A DNA stretch of 50,159 bases. It comes from JAMLGJ01 sp047972145. Lineage in GTDB: Bacteria; Actinomycetota; Acidimicrobiia; Acidimicrobiales; Microtrichaceae. Location: contig JBKEAI010000062.1 of NCBI GenBank assembly GCA_047972145.1, positions 1 to 50,159 on the forward strand, given 5' to 3'. Each line of letters opens with the position of its first letter. Positions within the stretch are counted from its first letter, which is position 1. This document shows, one piece after another, positions 42,944 through 50,159 of the stretch. The notes under the pieces are model-generated. The model searched no databases. It was not told where the DNA came from and was given only the letters and a program-made list of their open reading frames with translations. The translations under genes and the position numbers were made by a program.

Positions 42944-45681
42944 TCGAACACATCCATCGTGAGCTCCGCCGAGTGCTTCCACGTGTTGACGGCGCGCAGT
43001 CCGACCGCAGCGGCGGCCGCGGTGTCGACCGCGTCGCGGTCCAGGTGATCGAGCGCTCCGGTCATGGATTCGACGGTGTCGCCCATCGGGATCCCGGCAT
43101 CACCGAGGGTCTCGGCCAGGTAGCCCCACGGGCTTACGAGGGTGGCCTTGCCGCAACCGATCGCGTCCGCGGCCACGCCGGTTGCGAGCATGTCGCCGTC
43201 GGGGTCGAAGGGCAGGGCCAGCACATCGCACGCGGCAAGGCGCAGTCCGTAGGTCTCGGCATCCACCATCTCGTATGTCTCCGCGACCTCGATCCGTGGA
43301 TCGTCGGGCACCGGGTCATCGGTGCCGAGTGACCAGCAGCACACGCGCACCTCTGGGTTGGCGGACCGGTACACCGCATCGAGGAAGCCGCTCACGTCGC
43401 GCTCGATTCTCGGTGCACCGAGGATCCCCACCCGTAGCCGGCTCGGCGACAGGCCCAGCCGTTCCTCGGCCAGATCACGGGGTGTCTGCGCACTCGGGTA
43501 GAGCCCACCGAAGTGTCCGTGGGGGATCACGTGGTGGGTGGTGTGCGCACCGAAGCGGTACCGCCGGGTCATCAGATCGCGGGCGAACGCCGAGTGGTGG
43601 ATGACGGCATCGACGTGTTCGGCCCACCGCTGATAGATCCCGTCGTACACCTCGGGGTTCTTGTCGTGCGGCGTCAGGTTGTGTGCAGTCCACACCACCG
43701 GGATCCGGTGCCGCGCGAGCGCCTGGATCGCAGCTGCATGGGCAGCGGGATCGTCGAACGCGAGCCACTCGGGCCAGTGCAGGTGGTAGAGGTCGATCCG
43801 CTCGAGCGCACGGTCGAGCGCGGCTCCGGACACCCCCAGCGGGCCGAGCGGGTTGCGCAACGAAAGCGCCCGCCGGTCGGCTTCGAGGGGTCCGTAGAGG
43901 CAGTCGTCGTAGTGTGCTGAGTGTGCGCTGGATGCCACCCGCAGGGTCGGCGTGACCCGGTAGCGAAGGGCGGTGTGGGGACCTGGTTCGACCACGTCGA
44001 TCTGGTGCAGCACCGGAAGCTCCGCCCAGAACGAGCGCCACTCGTCGACGCCTGCGGTATCGACGATGCCGATCTGTGCCGAGGGCTGGGCATCGACGAG
44101 CTCGACACGAAGAGGTCGGTCGAGGGTCTCGGGGATGTTCACAGCGATCGCATCGGGCACAGCGGGCTTCGCGTCGGTGAGCTCTCCAGTGTCGAGGGAG
44201 ATCTCGATGCTCACCTCGGTGGTCCTCGCTTCGCGCTGGTACTCGATCCGCGCGTTGGCGCTGAGGTGGTCGACGTCGCGTTCGGGATCGAGGTCGCCGA
44301 TCCGGTCCAGGCGGCTCCACTGCCCGATCACACCCTCTCGCGACGCTTCCAGACCGTCGGGCAACCCCGAAGGGGCGAACCGGTGCTGCCTTGCGGCGAT
44401 CACCGGCACCCAACATGCGATGTCCGAATCGACCGGCACCTCGTACAGCCCCGGCCGGCGCGGTGCGGCGAGGTAGTCCGAGCGGGTGGCTCCGACGAAC
44501 GGTATGACCACCGCGTGGTCGTTCCTCGTCGGCTCGTCCAACTCCGCGCCGGGGTCGTGGTCGGTCCACACCGCGGCGTTGGAGCCGGTGGCGAGGTGTA
44601 TCAGCCCATCGGCGGGACGTGAGCTGATCGAGTCGCGCCCGGGTGCAGGTTCGGAGGTGACCGAGCGAAGCCGGTGGGCCGACCAGGCCAGCTTGCCGAG
44701 CAGGTCGAGGGTCATCTGGAGTCGCCGGAACGGGCCCCGGTACGCATACGGGTTGCGGTTGCGGTGGGCGGTCGTGAGACCGCCGTCGAACCATCCCGGC
44801 ATCTCGGCGGTCGCTTCGGCGAGCCTTGTGTGCCAGCAGTGTGGTGCATCGGTGAACCGGCGGCCCTGCGCGTCGGCGGCGAGCACGAGCGCGGCCATCT
44901 CGATCGTCAACGCGCACGCGAGTGCCCCGGTCGAGCGTCCCCAAGCCACCGCAGCACCCTTCGGGGTGCCGGTGAGCTCCAGCAGTTCGACCGCGTTCGC
45001 GGTGCCCTCGTCCCACAGATCCCCGAGCAACCGAGCCAGGGGCTCGGTGAAGAGCCAGACGTCGACGGTGTAGATGTCGACCCTGCCGACACCGTGGGTC
45101 GAGTCGTCGAGGAACCTCGTCGGATCGCGACCCAGCATCGAGCGGGCGCGTTCCAGCAGGTCCCCCAGGAGGTTCTCGTCTATGTCGAGCCCCAGGTTGT
45201 GCCTCGCAAGCTCACAGCGCGCCAACACAGCCGAGTAGTTGCGCGGCAGGCCCAGATCCAACAGTTCCACCCAGTCGGTGGAGTCGACCGCAGTCGCGAG
45301 GTTCGCGACCGCGTCGTTGGACCATCCCCGAAGGAGCCGGTTGTCGTGCAACGGCCCGTAGCGGGCGAGGGTCTCCGCCACGCGGTAGGAAAAGAACGTG
45401 TGGGTGCGGGCACCGTCGATGTGTGCGAGCACCGAGGCGATAACCGTGTCGAGCGGTGTTCCGTCGAGCTCGACCACTCCCAGGTCACCCAGGTGGGCGA
45501 GCACGAACACCAGGTCCGCCGCGACGTCCGGTTCGACTGGGTGGCCCGCGAAGAAGCCCGGGACCCGCCAGTTCGGCAGGTGGTTGGTGACGAGGTCTCC
45601 GAGTGTGTCGGTGACGAACGACTCGAGAGACGCGGCGATGCCGGCCACCGAAGGAACAGGGGTTTGGATGGGGCCGTTCAC
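42928..45681 (-). CDS. Fusion protein: N-terminal helical domain plus GT4 glycosyltransferase
   Basis: About 917 residues. Residues 1 to about 340 are alpha-helical with paired aromatic/acid motifs (VDIYTVDVWLFTEPLARLLGD, AVAWGRSTGALA), reminiscent of alpha/alpha-toroid glycosidase or lyase domains such as DUF2264; this match is from memory and unsure. Residues about 340-600 look like a beta-rich region. From about 620 a GT-B glycosyltransferase follows: LYHLHWPEW, WTAHNLTPHDKNP, HVIPHGHFGG, VGILGAPR, and LACDVLALPFDPDGDMLATGVAAD (nucleotide-sugar Glu region replaced by Gly/Met-rich). GTG 45681 overlaps the DUF6807 stop as GTGA; GTG 45702 is also possible. It is cytoplasmic by appearance, with no signal peptide. 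Third gene of a YceI/DUF6807 operon. Confidence 0.7.
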   Translation of the reverse strand: MNGPIQTPVPSVAGIAASLESFVTDTLGDLVTNHLPNWRVPGFFAGHPVEPDVAADLVFVLAHLGDLGVVELDGTPLDTVIASVLAHIDGARTHTFFSYRVAETLARYGPLHDNRLLRGWSNDAVANLATAVDSTDWVELLDLGLPRNYSAVLARCELARHNLGLDIDENLLGDLLERARSMLGRDPTRFLDDSTHGVGRVDIYTVDVWLFTEPLARLLGDLWDEGTANAVELLELTGTPKGAAVAWGRSTGALACALTIEMAALVLAADAQGRRFTDAPHCWHTRLAEATAEMPGWFDGGLTTAHRNRNPYAYRGPFRRLQMTLDLLGKLAWSAHRLRSVTSEPAPGRDSISSRPADGLIHLATGSNAAVWTDHDPGAELDEPTRNDHAVVIPFVGATRSDYLAAPRRPGLYEVPVDSDIACWVPVIAARQHRFAPSGLPDGLEASREGVIGQWSRLDRIGDLDPERDVDHLSANARIEYQREARTTEVSIEISLDTGELTDAKPAVPDAIAVNIPETLDRPLRVELVDAQPSAQIGIVDTAGVDEWRSFWAELPVLHQIDVVEPGPHTALRYRVTPTLRVASSAHSAHYDDCLYGPLEADRRALSLRNPLGPLGVSGAALDRALERIDLYHLHWPEWLAFDDPAAHAAAIQALARHRIPVVWTAHNLTPHDKNPEVYDGIYQRWAEHVDAVIHHSAFARDLMTRRYRFGAHTTHHVIPHGHFGGLYPSAQTPRDLAEERLGLSPSRLRVGILGAPRIERDVSGFLDAVYRSANPEVRVCCWSLGTDDPVPDDPRIEVAETYEMVDAETYGLRLAACDVLALPFDPDGDMLATGVAADAIGCGKATLVSPWGYLAETLGDAGIPMGDTVESMTGALDHLDRDAVDTAAAAAVGLRAVNTWKHSAELTMDVFESVLG

Positions 45682-46535
45682 CCAGGAGCCTGTTCGATCC
45701 ACCGTTCCCAGTCCCTGGCCAGGGCTCCCCCGGGTCGCACTCCGTCCCAGGTGGCGAAGCGGTGTCGTACGCGCAGTGTCTCACCCGCTGTGAGTGGGAT
45801 CGGGCCATCCCAGAGGAGTGCCGCGTTGGCGAAGTTCGACCAACCCTGCTCCCCGTAGGTGTCCGCACGGGTGCTCGCATACCAGCAGTTGGGAAAACCG
45901 GGGTTGGCCGGATGGTCGAACATCACCAGCCCGACCGGGTCGTCAGACGGCGCGACCGGGCCCTCCAGCGAGCACCAGCGGCCACGGTCGCCGAGTATCC
46001 GCTCTTTCGGTGCTCCCCCTTCGAGCCGTAGGGCGGTGTCGTGCCAGTCGGGCCGGCCACGGAAGGTCAGTCCTCCGTAGCCACCCCAGGTGGTGAACGG
46101 TGTGCGGTCCAGGACCACGTCCTCGTCGGGCACCAGCGACACGTCCCAGTCGAGCTCGCACAGCTCCGGTGTGCGGACCGACCGCAACCGCAGGCTCTGG
46201 GTCAACGCCCGCGCGCCTGTACCGGGGCCCCCGGGGCCGGGCCGCATCCACTCGATCCGGTTGATGAGCACCTCGGAGCCGTCCGCGTAGCGCTGCACCG
46301 ATGGGGCACCGTCGGAGACCAACAGCCCGAACTCGTCGTATTCCTCCCAGAAGTTCTCGCCGTTGACGAACTTGATCGTGAACCAAAGCGCGTGGTGCCA
46401 CGGGTGATCCGCCGGCGAGTCGACCGACAGCGTCACCCCCGCGGGTGTCGTCACCGGATGCAGGAACGGCCGTGGTGCCGTGTCCCAGTGGTACTGCCAT
46501 CCACCGATGTCGACCGGGGGCGCCTGCTCGGTCAT
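45678..46535 (-). CDS. DUF6807 (PmoA-like) family protein
   Basis: 285 residues, beta-rich. YHWDTAPRPFLHPVTTPAGVTLS, DHPWHHALWFTIKFVNGENFWEE and VMFDHPANPGFPNCWY are characteristic of the family sometimes annotated as methane oxygenase PmoA, a name unrelated to methane oxidation. It is often found near sugar and uronate catabolism genes and resembles carbohydrate-binding or epimerase-like folds; the activity is not established. ATG 46535 has CGGAG 7 bases upstream, located in the 19-base gap after the YceI gene. Its stop overlaps the fusion glycosyltransferase. Confidence 0.85.
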   Translation of the reverse strand: MTEQAPPVDIGGWQYHWDTAPRPFLHPVTTPAGVTLSVDSPADHPWHHALWFTIKFVNGENFWEEYDEFGLLVSDGAPSVQRYADGSEVLINRIEWMRPGPGGPGTGARALTQSLRLRSVRTPELCELDWDVSLVPDEDVVLDRTPFTTWGGYGGLTFRGRPDWHDTALRLEGGAPKERILGDRGRWCSLEGPVAPSDDPVGLVMFDHPANPGFPNCWYASTRADTYGEQGWSNFANAALLWDGPIPLTAGETLRVRHRFATWDGVRPGGALARDWERWIEQAPG

Positions 46536-46554
46536 GGCTTGCTCCGTTCGCCGC

Positions 46555-47361
46555 TCAGGGATCTGTGGTGGTCGAGGCGCTCGGGTCTCCGCTCGTGGAG
46601 GGGGTATCGGCGCCCTGGTCGGTCTGCGGGGTGAACAGCAGTTGGAACTCCACGGTCGCCTCGTCTGACACAGACAGCACCACCGGAGCGCTCGGTGCCT
46701 CGATGTCGAAGTCAGCGAAGTTGATCTCGATGGAGCCGACCACCACGGCGGTGCCATCGACCAGCTGTGCCTCGAGGTCTGCTGTCACCGCGTTGGTCAC
46801 CCCGTTTACGGTCAGCTCGCCGGGGGCCCGGACCGAGATCGCCTCCCCTTGCGCCGCACCGGTGGGCAACTCGACCGGCTCGGTCAGGGTGAACGTGGCG
46901 GTGGGGAACTCGTCGGTGCCGAGCGCATCCTGGACCCGTCCGTCGCGACGGGGGGTGTCGGACTCGATGCTCGTCAGGTCGACCTCGATCTCAGCGGACT
47001 GGAGCGTGCCGTCGGAGATCTGCATGGTTCCGGTGACCTCGCCGGTGCGCCCCACCGCTTCGCTGCTGCCGATCTGGGCAAGCTCCTCTGTCACCCTGAA
47101 CCCGGCGAAAGATCCGGTAGCCGTCTCGAAGTCGAAGTCGCCCGTCTCGGTGTCGACGACCCAGGTTCCGTCGATCCCCTCGGGCGCGGTGGAGGTCGTG
47201 CTCGAGCCCGAGGTGGTCGAGGTGAGCTGATCCGTCGCTGTGTCCAGGTCAACCGCTGGGGGCGCGTCGCTACGGATGAAGAAGAACCAGATAGCGCCGG
47301 CGAGGACGACCACCACAGCTGCGACGGTGAGCACGATCGGACCTTTCCGGGAGTTCGCCAT
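46555..47361 (-). CDS. YceI-domain protein with N-terminal membrane anchor
   Basis: 268 residues. One N-terminal helix (IVLTVAAVVVVLAGAIWFFFI) anchors it, a Thr/Ser-rich linker follows, then a YceI lipocalin-like barrel: GTWVVDTETGDFDFETA, GFRVTEEL, FPTATFTL, ELTVNGVTNAVTADLEA. YceI domains bind polyprenoid lipids and are usually outside the membrane. The Ser/Thr/Asp tail has no further domain. ATG 47361 chosen because the helix begins right after it. First gene of the minus-strand operon with DUF6807 and the glycosyltransferase fusion. Confidence 0.88.
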   Translation of the reverse strand: MANSRKGPIVLTVAAVVVVLAGAIWFFFIRSDAPPAVDLDTATDQLTSTTSGSSTTSTAPEGIDGTWVVDTETGDFDFETATGSFAGFRVTEELAQIGSSEAVGRTGEVTGTMQISDGTLQSAEIEVDLTSIESDTPRRDGRVQDALGTDEFPTATFTLTEPVELPTGAAQGEAISVRAPGELTVNGVTNAVTADLEAQLVDGTAVVVGSIEINFADFDIEAPSAPVVLSVSDEATVEFQLLFTPQTDQGADTPSTSGDPSASTTTDP

Positions 47362-47565
47362 GGCCCAAGTGTGGTCGATGGCGGGTCGCAATCGCGGGAG
47401 GGGGTGGGATCGGCCCCGAACGCGTGGGCTTGCTGAGCGGTCTCTGCTGCTTCGCGTAGCGACTGCTCAAGGCGCGATGGAAGCGCTCCGATGCATGACA
47501 TAGCTGTTGCACCGGCCCGGGACGCTCGCCGCGTCCATGGACCGGCGCGCGACCGAAGGGTATCG
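47362..47565. promoter_or_regulatory. Divergent intergenic region, YceI gene / AAA ATPase
   Basis: 204 bases holding promoters in both directions. GAAGGG at about 47556-47561 is the ribosome site of the ATPase gene. TTGCTG near 47429 with TAGCGA near 47457 is a weak -35/-10 candidate. No operator palindrome seen. Confidence 0.3.
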
Positions 47566-49128
47566 ATGAACCAGAACATCCCGGGAGATGACCAGAGTCA
47601 GGACTTCCCCTTCGAGCCATCCCACGGCGAGTGGTTCGACCGTCCTGCCGACACCCTGATAGCCGAGCGTGAACCGGCCCTGGTCGGAGGATCGGCGGAC
47701 GCGGAGGCACCCCTGCCCGCACCCGATGTTCCCGCACCCGATGTTCCCATACAGGACCTTCCCGCGCAGGTGCCCCCGAGTGAATGGGAGACACGCTTCG
47801 ATGAGGGGCTCGACCCCACCACCGTCGCGCAGCCCGAGTTCGACCCGGAGCACACCGCAAACACGGCTGTGGGAGAGATGGCTGACGGCCACGACATCGT
47901 GTTCGAGTTGCGCCCGCCGTCGGTGCCCGAGGGACTCGGGATCTCCCAGGCGGTTCTCGAGGACATCCTGCTGCGCCAGATCGTGGTCGATGTCCGCAAC
48001 AACACCACCGCGCTCGCGGCGAAATTGCACGTCTCGGCGAACCTGGTCGACGTGGTGGTGCAGGCGATGCGCGATCGCAACCTCGTGGAATACCAGGGGA
48101 TGGACGGCCGGGCCTACGTGGTCAGCCCGACCGAATCCGGACGCCTGTATGCGAGCCAGCGCTCCTCGGAGTGCCGCTACATGGGCCCGATACCGGTGTC
48201 CCTCGGTCTGTACCACGAGGTCGTACGCGCCCAGCACCCGAACCTCGTGCTCGATCGCAAGGTGCTCTCGGACGCGTTCTCGGACCTGGTGATCGCCCCC
48301 GAGCTGCTCGACGAGCTGGGCCCCGCCATCCACAGCGACGGGGCGATGTTCCTCTACGGGCCTCCGGGGACCGGCAAGTCCAGCGTCGCCGAGCGGATCG
48401 TGCGGGCCCACGAGGACTACGTGTTGGTGCCCTACTGCATCGAGGTGGAGGGCCAGATCATCTCGGTGTACGACCCGACCCTGCACACCGCCATCGACGA
48501 GCAGCCGACCTGGCTCGATCCCCGCTGGGTCGCCTGCGAGCGGCCCGCGGTCGTCACCGGTGGAGAGCTGCACCCGGGGATGCTCGACCTCCAGTACGAA
48601 GCGGACTCCGGTGTGTACCTCGCGCCGTTGCAGCTCAAGGCCAACAACGGCATCTTCGTGATCGACGACTTCGGCCGCCAGAGCGCGACTCCCGAGGAGT
48701 TGCTCAACCGCTGGATCGTGCCACTCGATCGCGGCATTGACTACCTGACGCTGATGGGTCGCAAGTTCGAGGTGCCCTTCGACCTCAAGGTGGTGCTCTC
48801 CACCAACATGCAACCGGCCAAGCTCGGCGACGATGCATTCTTCCGGCGGATCCACTCCAAGGTGTTCGTGGGGGCGTGCAGCGATTCGGAGTTCGACGAG
48901 ATCCTTGCGCGGGTCACCGCCGGCCAAGGGATAGAGGTCGCCCCGGGGGCCGCGGAGCACCTGCGGCGATTCGCCCACATCGAGGGCGACGGTGAGCTCC
49001 GCGCGTACCTGCCGGGGACCGTGTGCAGGCTGGCGAGCTCGATCTCGGCATACATGGGGGAGCGACCCGTGCTCAGCCCCGAGATGATCGACCGGGTGAT
49101 GTCGCTGTACTTCACCCGCGAGTTCTGA
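47566..49128 (+). CDS. AAA+ ATPase with N-terminal winged-helix-like region
   Basis: 520 residues. Residues 1-110 are acidic and Pro-rich, with a 15-base in-frame repeat (PAPDV twice). Residues about 125-195 look like a winged helix: ILLRQIVVDV, TTALAAKLHVSANLVDVVVQAM, RNLVEYQG. The ATPase follows with Walker A GPPGTGKSS at about 263-271, Walker B FVIDDFG near 365, STNMQP (sensor 1) and a lid. It lacks a nuclease, protease or sigma-54 domain. ATG 47566 has GAAGGG 4-5 bases upstream; ATG 47491 would add 25 residues. The partner is unknown; it is divergent from the YceI operon and may belong to a cell-envelope or secretion process. Confidence 0.75.
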   Translation: MNQNIPGDDQSQDFPFEPSHGEWFDRPADTLIAEREPALVGGSADAEAPLPAPDVPAPDVPIQDLPAQVPPSEWETRFDEGLDPTTVAQPEFDPEHTANTAVGEMADGHDIVFELRPPSVPEGLGISQAVLEDILLRQIVVDVRNNTTALAAKLHVSANLVDVVVQAMRDRNLVEYQGMDGRAYVVSPTESGRLYASQRSSECRYMGPIPVSLGLYHEVVRAQHPNLVLDRKVLSDAFSDLVIAPELLDELGPAIHSDGAMFLYGPPGTGKSSVAERIVRAHEDYVLVPYCIEVEGQIISVYDPTLHTAIDEQPTWLDPRWVACERPAVVTGGELHPGMLDLQYEADSGVYLAPLQLKANNGIFVIDDFGRQSATPEELLNRWIVPLDRGIDYLTLMGRKFEVPFDLKVVLSTNMQPAKLGDDAFFRRIHSKVFVGACSDSEFDEILARVTAGQGIEVAPGAAEHLRRFAHIEGDGELRAYLPGTVCRLASSISAYMGERPVLSPEMIDRVMSLYFTREF

Positions 49129-49391
49129 GCCTGGGTCCATCGATCTGGTGGGTTGGTCTTGTGTGGTCTGTGATCGTTGGTTGGTGGCGGGACACTGAGC
49201 GCCCCAGATGTGTGGATTCGCCCAGACCCGCGCGGCCGTAGTGGTATCGAACATCCGTAGCGGTTGATCCTGTGTTGCATCTGACTTCGCGCAACACGCG
49301 CGCGGGTATTCCGTTGGCGGTGCCTTGGTTCGGGGGCTGGCCGACCAGGCTTCTCTGGCTGGCCGACCAGCTCGAAAGCGAATCGGCCGGC
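49129..49391. other. Intergenic region with a 14-bp direct repeat
   Basis: 263 bases between convergent genes. It contains GGCTGGCCGACCAG twice (49335-49348 and 49357-49370). No gene seen. The base composition is less G+C-rich and T/G-biased near 49145-49190, unlike coding sequence around it. Confidence 0.5.
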
Positions 49392-50159
49392 TCATCCACC
49401 AGCCGCTGGTGGTGGGTCTCCCCCGATGGGTGGTGGGTCGCCCCCGGAGGGTGGCGATTCCCGCCCGGTCACCGGTGGTGGGTGGTGGTCTGCGGCGATC
49501 TGCGCGAGCAGGGTCTGGCCGTCGGGGCCGGTCCAGATCCTCACGGTGTTGCCCATGCCACCACAGCTACCCGGATTACCCGGACTGCCCGGGCTACCTG
49601 GGTGGCCCGTGCAGGCTGAGCTGGCCGAGTCGTCGGGGTCGAGCCCAGCGGTGGCGGCTCGTTGCCGGTGTGCGTCTGCGAGTTCGGCTGGTAGTTCCGT
49701 GATGGTGACCGTGTGGAGTTTCCAGTCTGTGTTGGAGTGCTCCAAGCGGTGATGCCGGCGACACAACAGGGCCCCGTTGACCAGGTCAGTCGCACCGCCT
49801 GTCTCCCATGGCTGTTGGTGATGTGCATCACAGCGTGACACTGGCTGGTCACAACCGGGGAACACACATCCACCATCACGCACCCCCAAAGCTGTGCGCT
49901 GAGCCGGTGTGAACAAACGACGACGACGCCCCCAGTTCAACGGCACACCTGACGGGTCCACCCCCACTGGTTGCAACAAGGCGTCGCAGAGCAGCACCGC
50001 AGCGGTAGCGGCATCGACAGGCTCCCCGTCAGCGGTGCACACCGGGCCAGGCTTGCCGTCGCGGTCTACTGGCAAAGTGACGACTGCTTCGGTCACAGCT
50101 GCTGCGTTGTTGGGGTCTGGGTCGGCTCCGCGGCGTAACAGTTCGATCACAGCGCGTGC
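49392..50159 (-). CDS. HNH endonuclease (DUF222-type), 5' part outside window
   Basis: 256 codons are visible and the frame stays open to the window end. The HNH site is CVFPGCDQPVSRCDAHH ... TDLVNGALLCRRHH, with four Cys for zinc and the His-Asn-His core. The part before it (PLNWGRRRRLFTPAQRTAL) is the usual end of the DUF222 domain found in actinobacterial HNH proteins. The C-terminal tail is low-complexity: GHPGSPGSPGNPG and PPSGGDPPP-type repeats. These proteins occur in multiple copies in actinobacterial genomes; a mobile or defence role is suspected but not shown. Confidence 0.88.
   Translation of the reverse strand, partial: ARAVIELLRRGADPDPNNAAAVTEAVVTLPVDRDGKPGPVCTADGEPVDAATAAVLLCDALLQPVGVDPSGVPLNWGRRRRLFTPAQRTALGVRDGGCVFPGCDQPVSRCDAHHQQPWETGGATDLVNGALLCRRHHRLEHSNTDWKLHTVTITELPAELADAHRQRAATAGLDPDDSASSACTGHPGSPGSPGNPGSCGGMGNTVRIWTGPDGQTLLAQIAADHHPPPVTGRESPPSGGDPPPIGGDPPPAAGG

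Noticed and set aside
47467..49395. Open frame of about 640 codons opposite the AAA ATPase
   Set aside because: The ATPase motifs on the plus strand are clear; the opposite frame has no recognisable domain and is low in normal hydrophobic patterning.
1..50159. KstR or KstR2 operators near the steroid-like genes
   Set aside because: No TAGAAC-N2-GTTCTA or AAGCAAG-type palindrome was seen upstream of the Rieske, P450, acyl-CoA synthetase or dehydrogenase genes.
1..50159. tRNA, rRNA, CRISPR arrays, transposases or integrases
   Set aside because: None recognised; repeats found are short tandem or inverted repeats with two or three copies.

Overview
The window is uniformly high-GC, densely packed, actinobacterial-type DNA. 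Many starts are GTG or TTG, stop and start codons often overlap by 4 bases (ATGA, GTGA, TTGA), and there is a polyphosphate glucokinase, a mycobacterial-type long transaldolase, a NHFGG-type acyltransferase and an HNH/DUF222-type endonuclease. My best guess is a free-living member of Acidimicrobiia or a related lineage. That placement is inferred from family content, since no rRNA or other phylogenetic marker is present.

Layout. 0-2.6 kb (+): a TetR regulator cut by the window edge, an acetoacetate decarboxylase-fold protein and a KshA/DAF-36-like Rieske oxygenase form one operon. 2.7-5.9 kb (+): an HSL-type hydrolase and a cellulose-synthase-like glycosyltransferase with a C-terminal PilZ domain. 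15.5-5.9 kb (-): malic enzyme, pyruvate:quinone oxidoreductase (interrupted by an in-frame TAG), then cydA-cydB-cydD-cydC. Read together they give a malate-to-pyruvate-to-acetate route feeding quinol to a bd oxidase. 15.6-16.9 kb (+): an FMN glutamate-synthase-family gene with a duplicated start region and two compensating homopolymer frameshifts. 17-25.1 kb (+): an HPPD-like VOC protein followed by ppgK-tal-pgi-gnd-pgl-zwf, a compact sugar-phosphate and oxidative pentose phosphate operon. 25.2-31.1 kb: a CYP142-like P450, a class II aldolase, a VapBC-type toxin-antitoxin pair, the wreck of a second P450, an acyl-CoA synthetase and an SDR. These resemble lipid or steroid degradation genes, scattered rather than in one operon.

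31.1-37 kb: a serine-hydrolase lipoprotein (-), then a lipid-flavoured plus-strand run: small membrane protein, PPOX/F420-type flavoprotein, CREST (ceramidase-like) membrane hydrolase, PlsC-type acyltransferase, small membrane protein and acyl-CoA dehydrogenase. 37-43 kb (+): a secreted DUF11 protein, a dienelactone-hydrolase-like protein, and an overlapping trio of OYE-like oxidoreductase, D-2-hydroxyacid dehydrogenase and DapA-like aldolase. 47.4-42.9 kb (-): YceI-domain protein, DUF6807 (PmoA-like) protein and a 917-residue fusion of a large N-terminal helical region to a GT4 glycosyltransferase. 47.6-50.2 kb: an AAA+ ATPase with an N-terminal winged-helix-like region (+) and the 3' part of an HNH endonuclease (-).

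The least explained systems are the YceI / DUF6807 / helical-GT4 operon, the CREST-PlsC membrane-lipid cluster and the OYE/hydroxyacid dehydrogenase/DapA trio. The window also has a cluster of sequence lesions (poxB amber, FMN glutamate synthase, P450 relic) that should be checked against reads before any functional claim. Several first genes carry a TANNNT hexamer 6-8 bases before the ATG and no Shine-Dalgarno sequence, which suggests leaderless transcripts. I saw no tRNA, rRNA, CRISPR array, insertion sequence or integrase.
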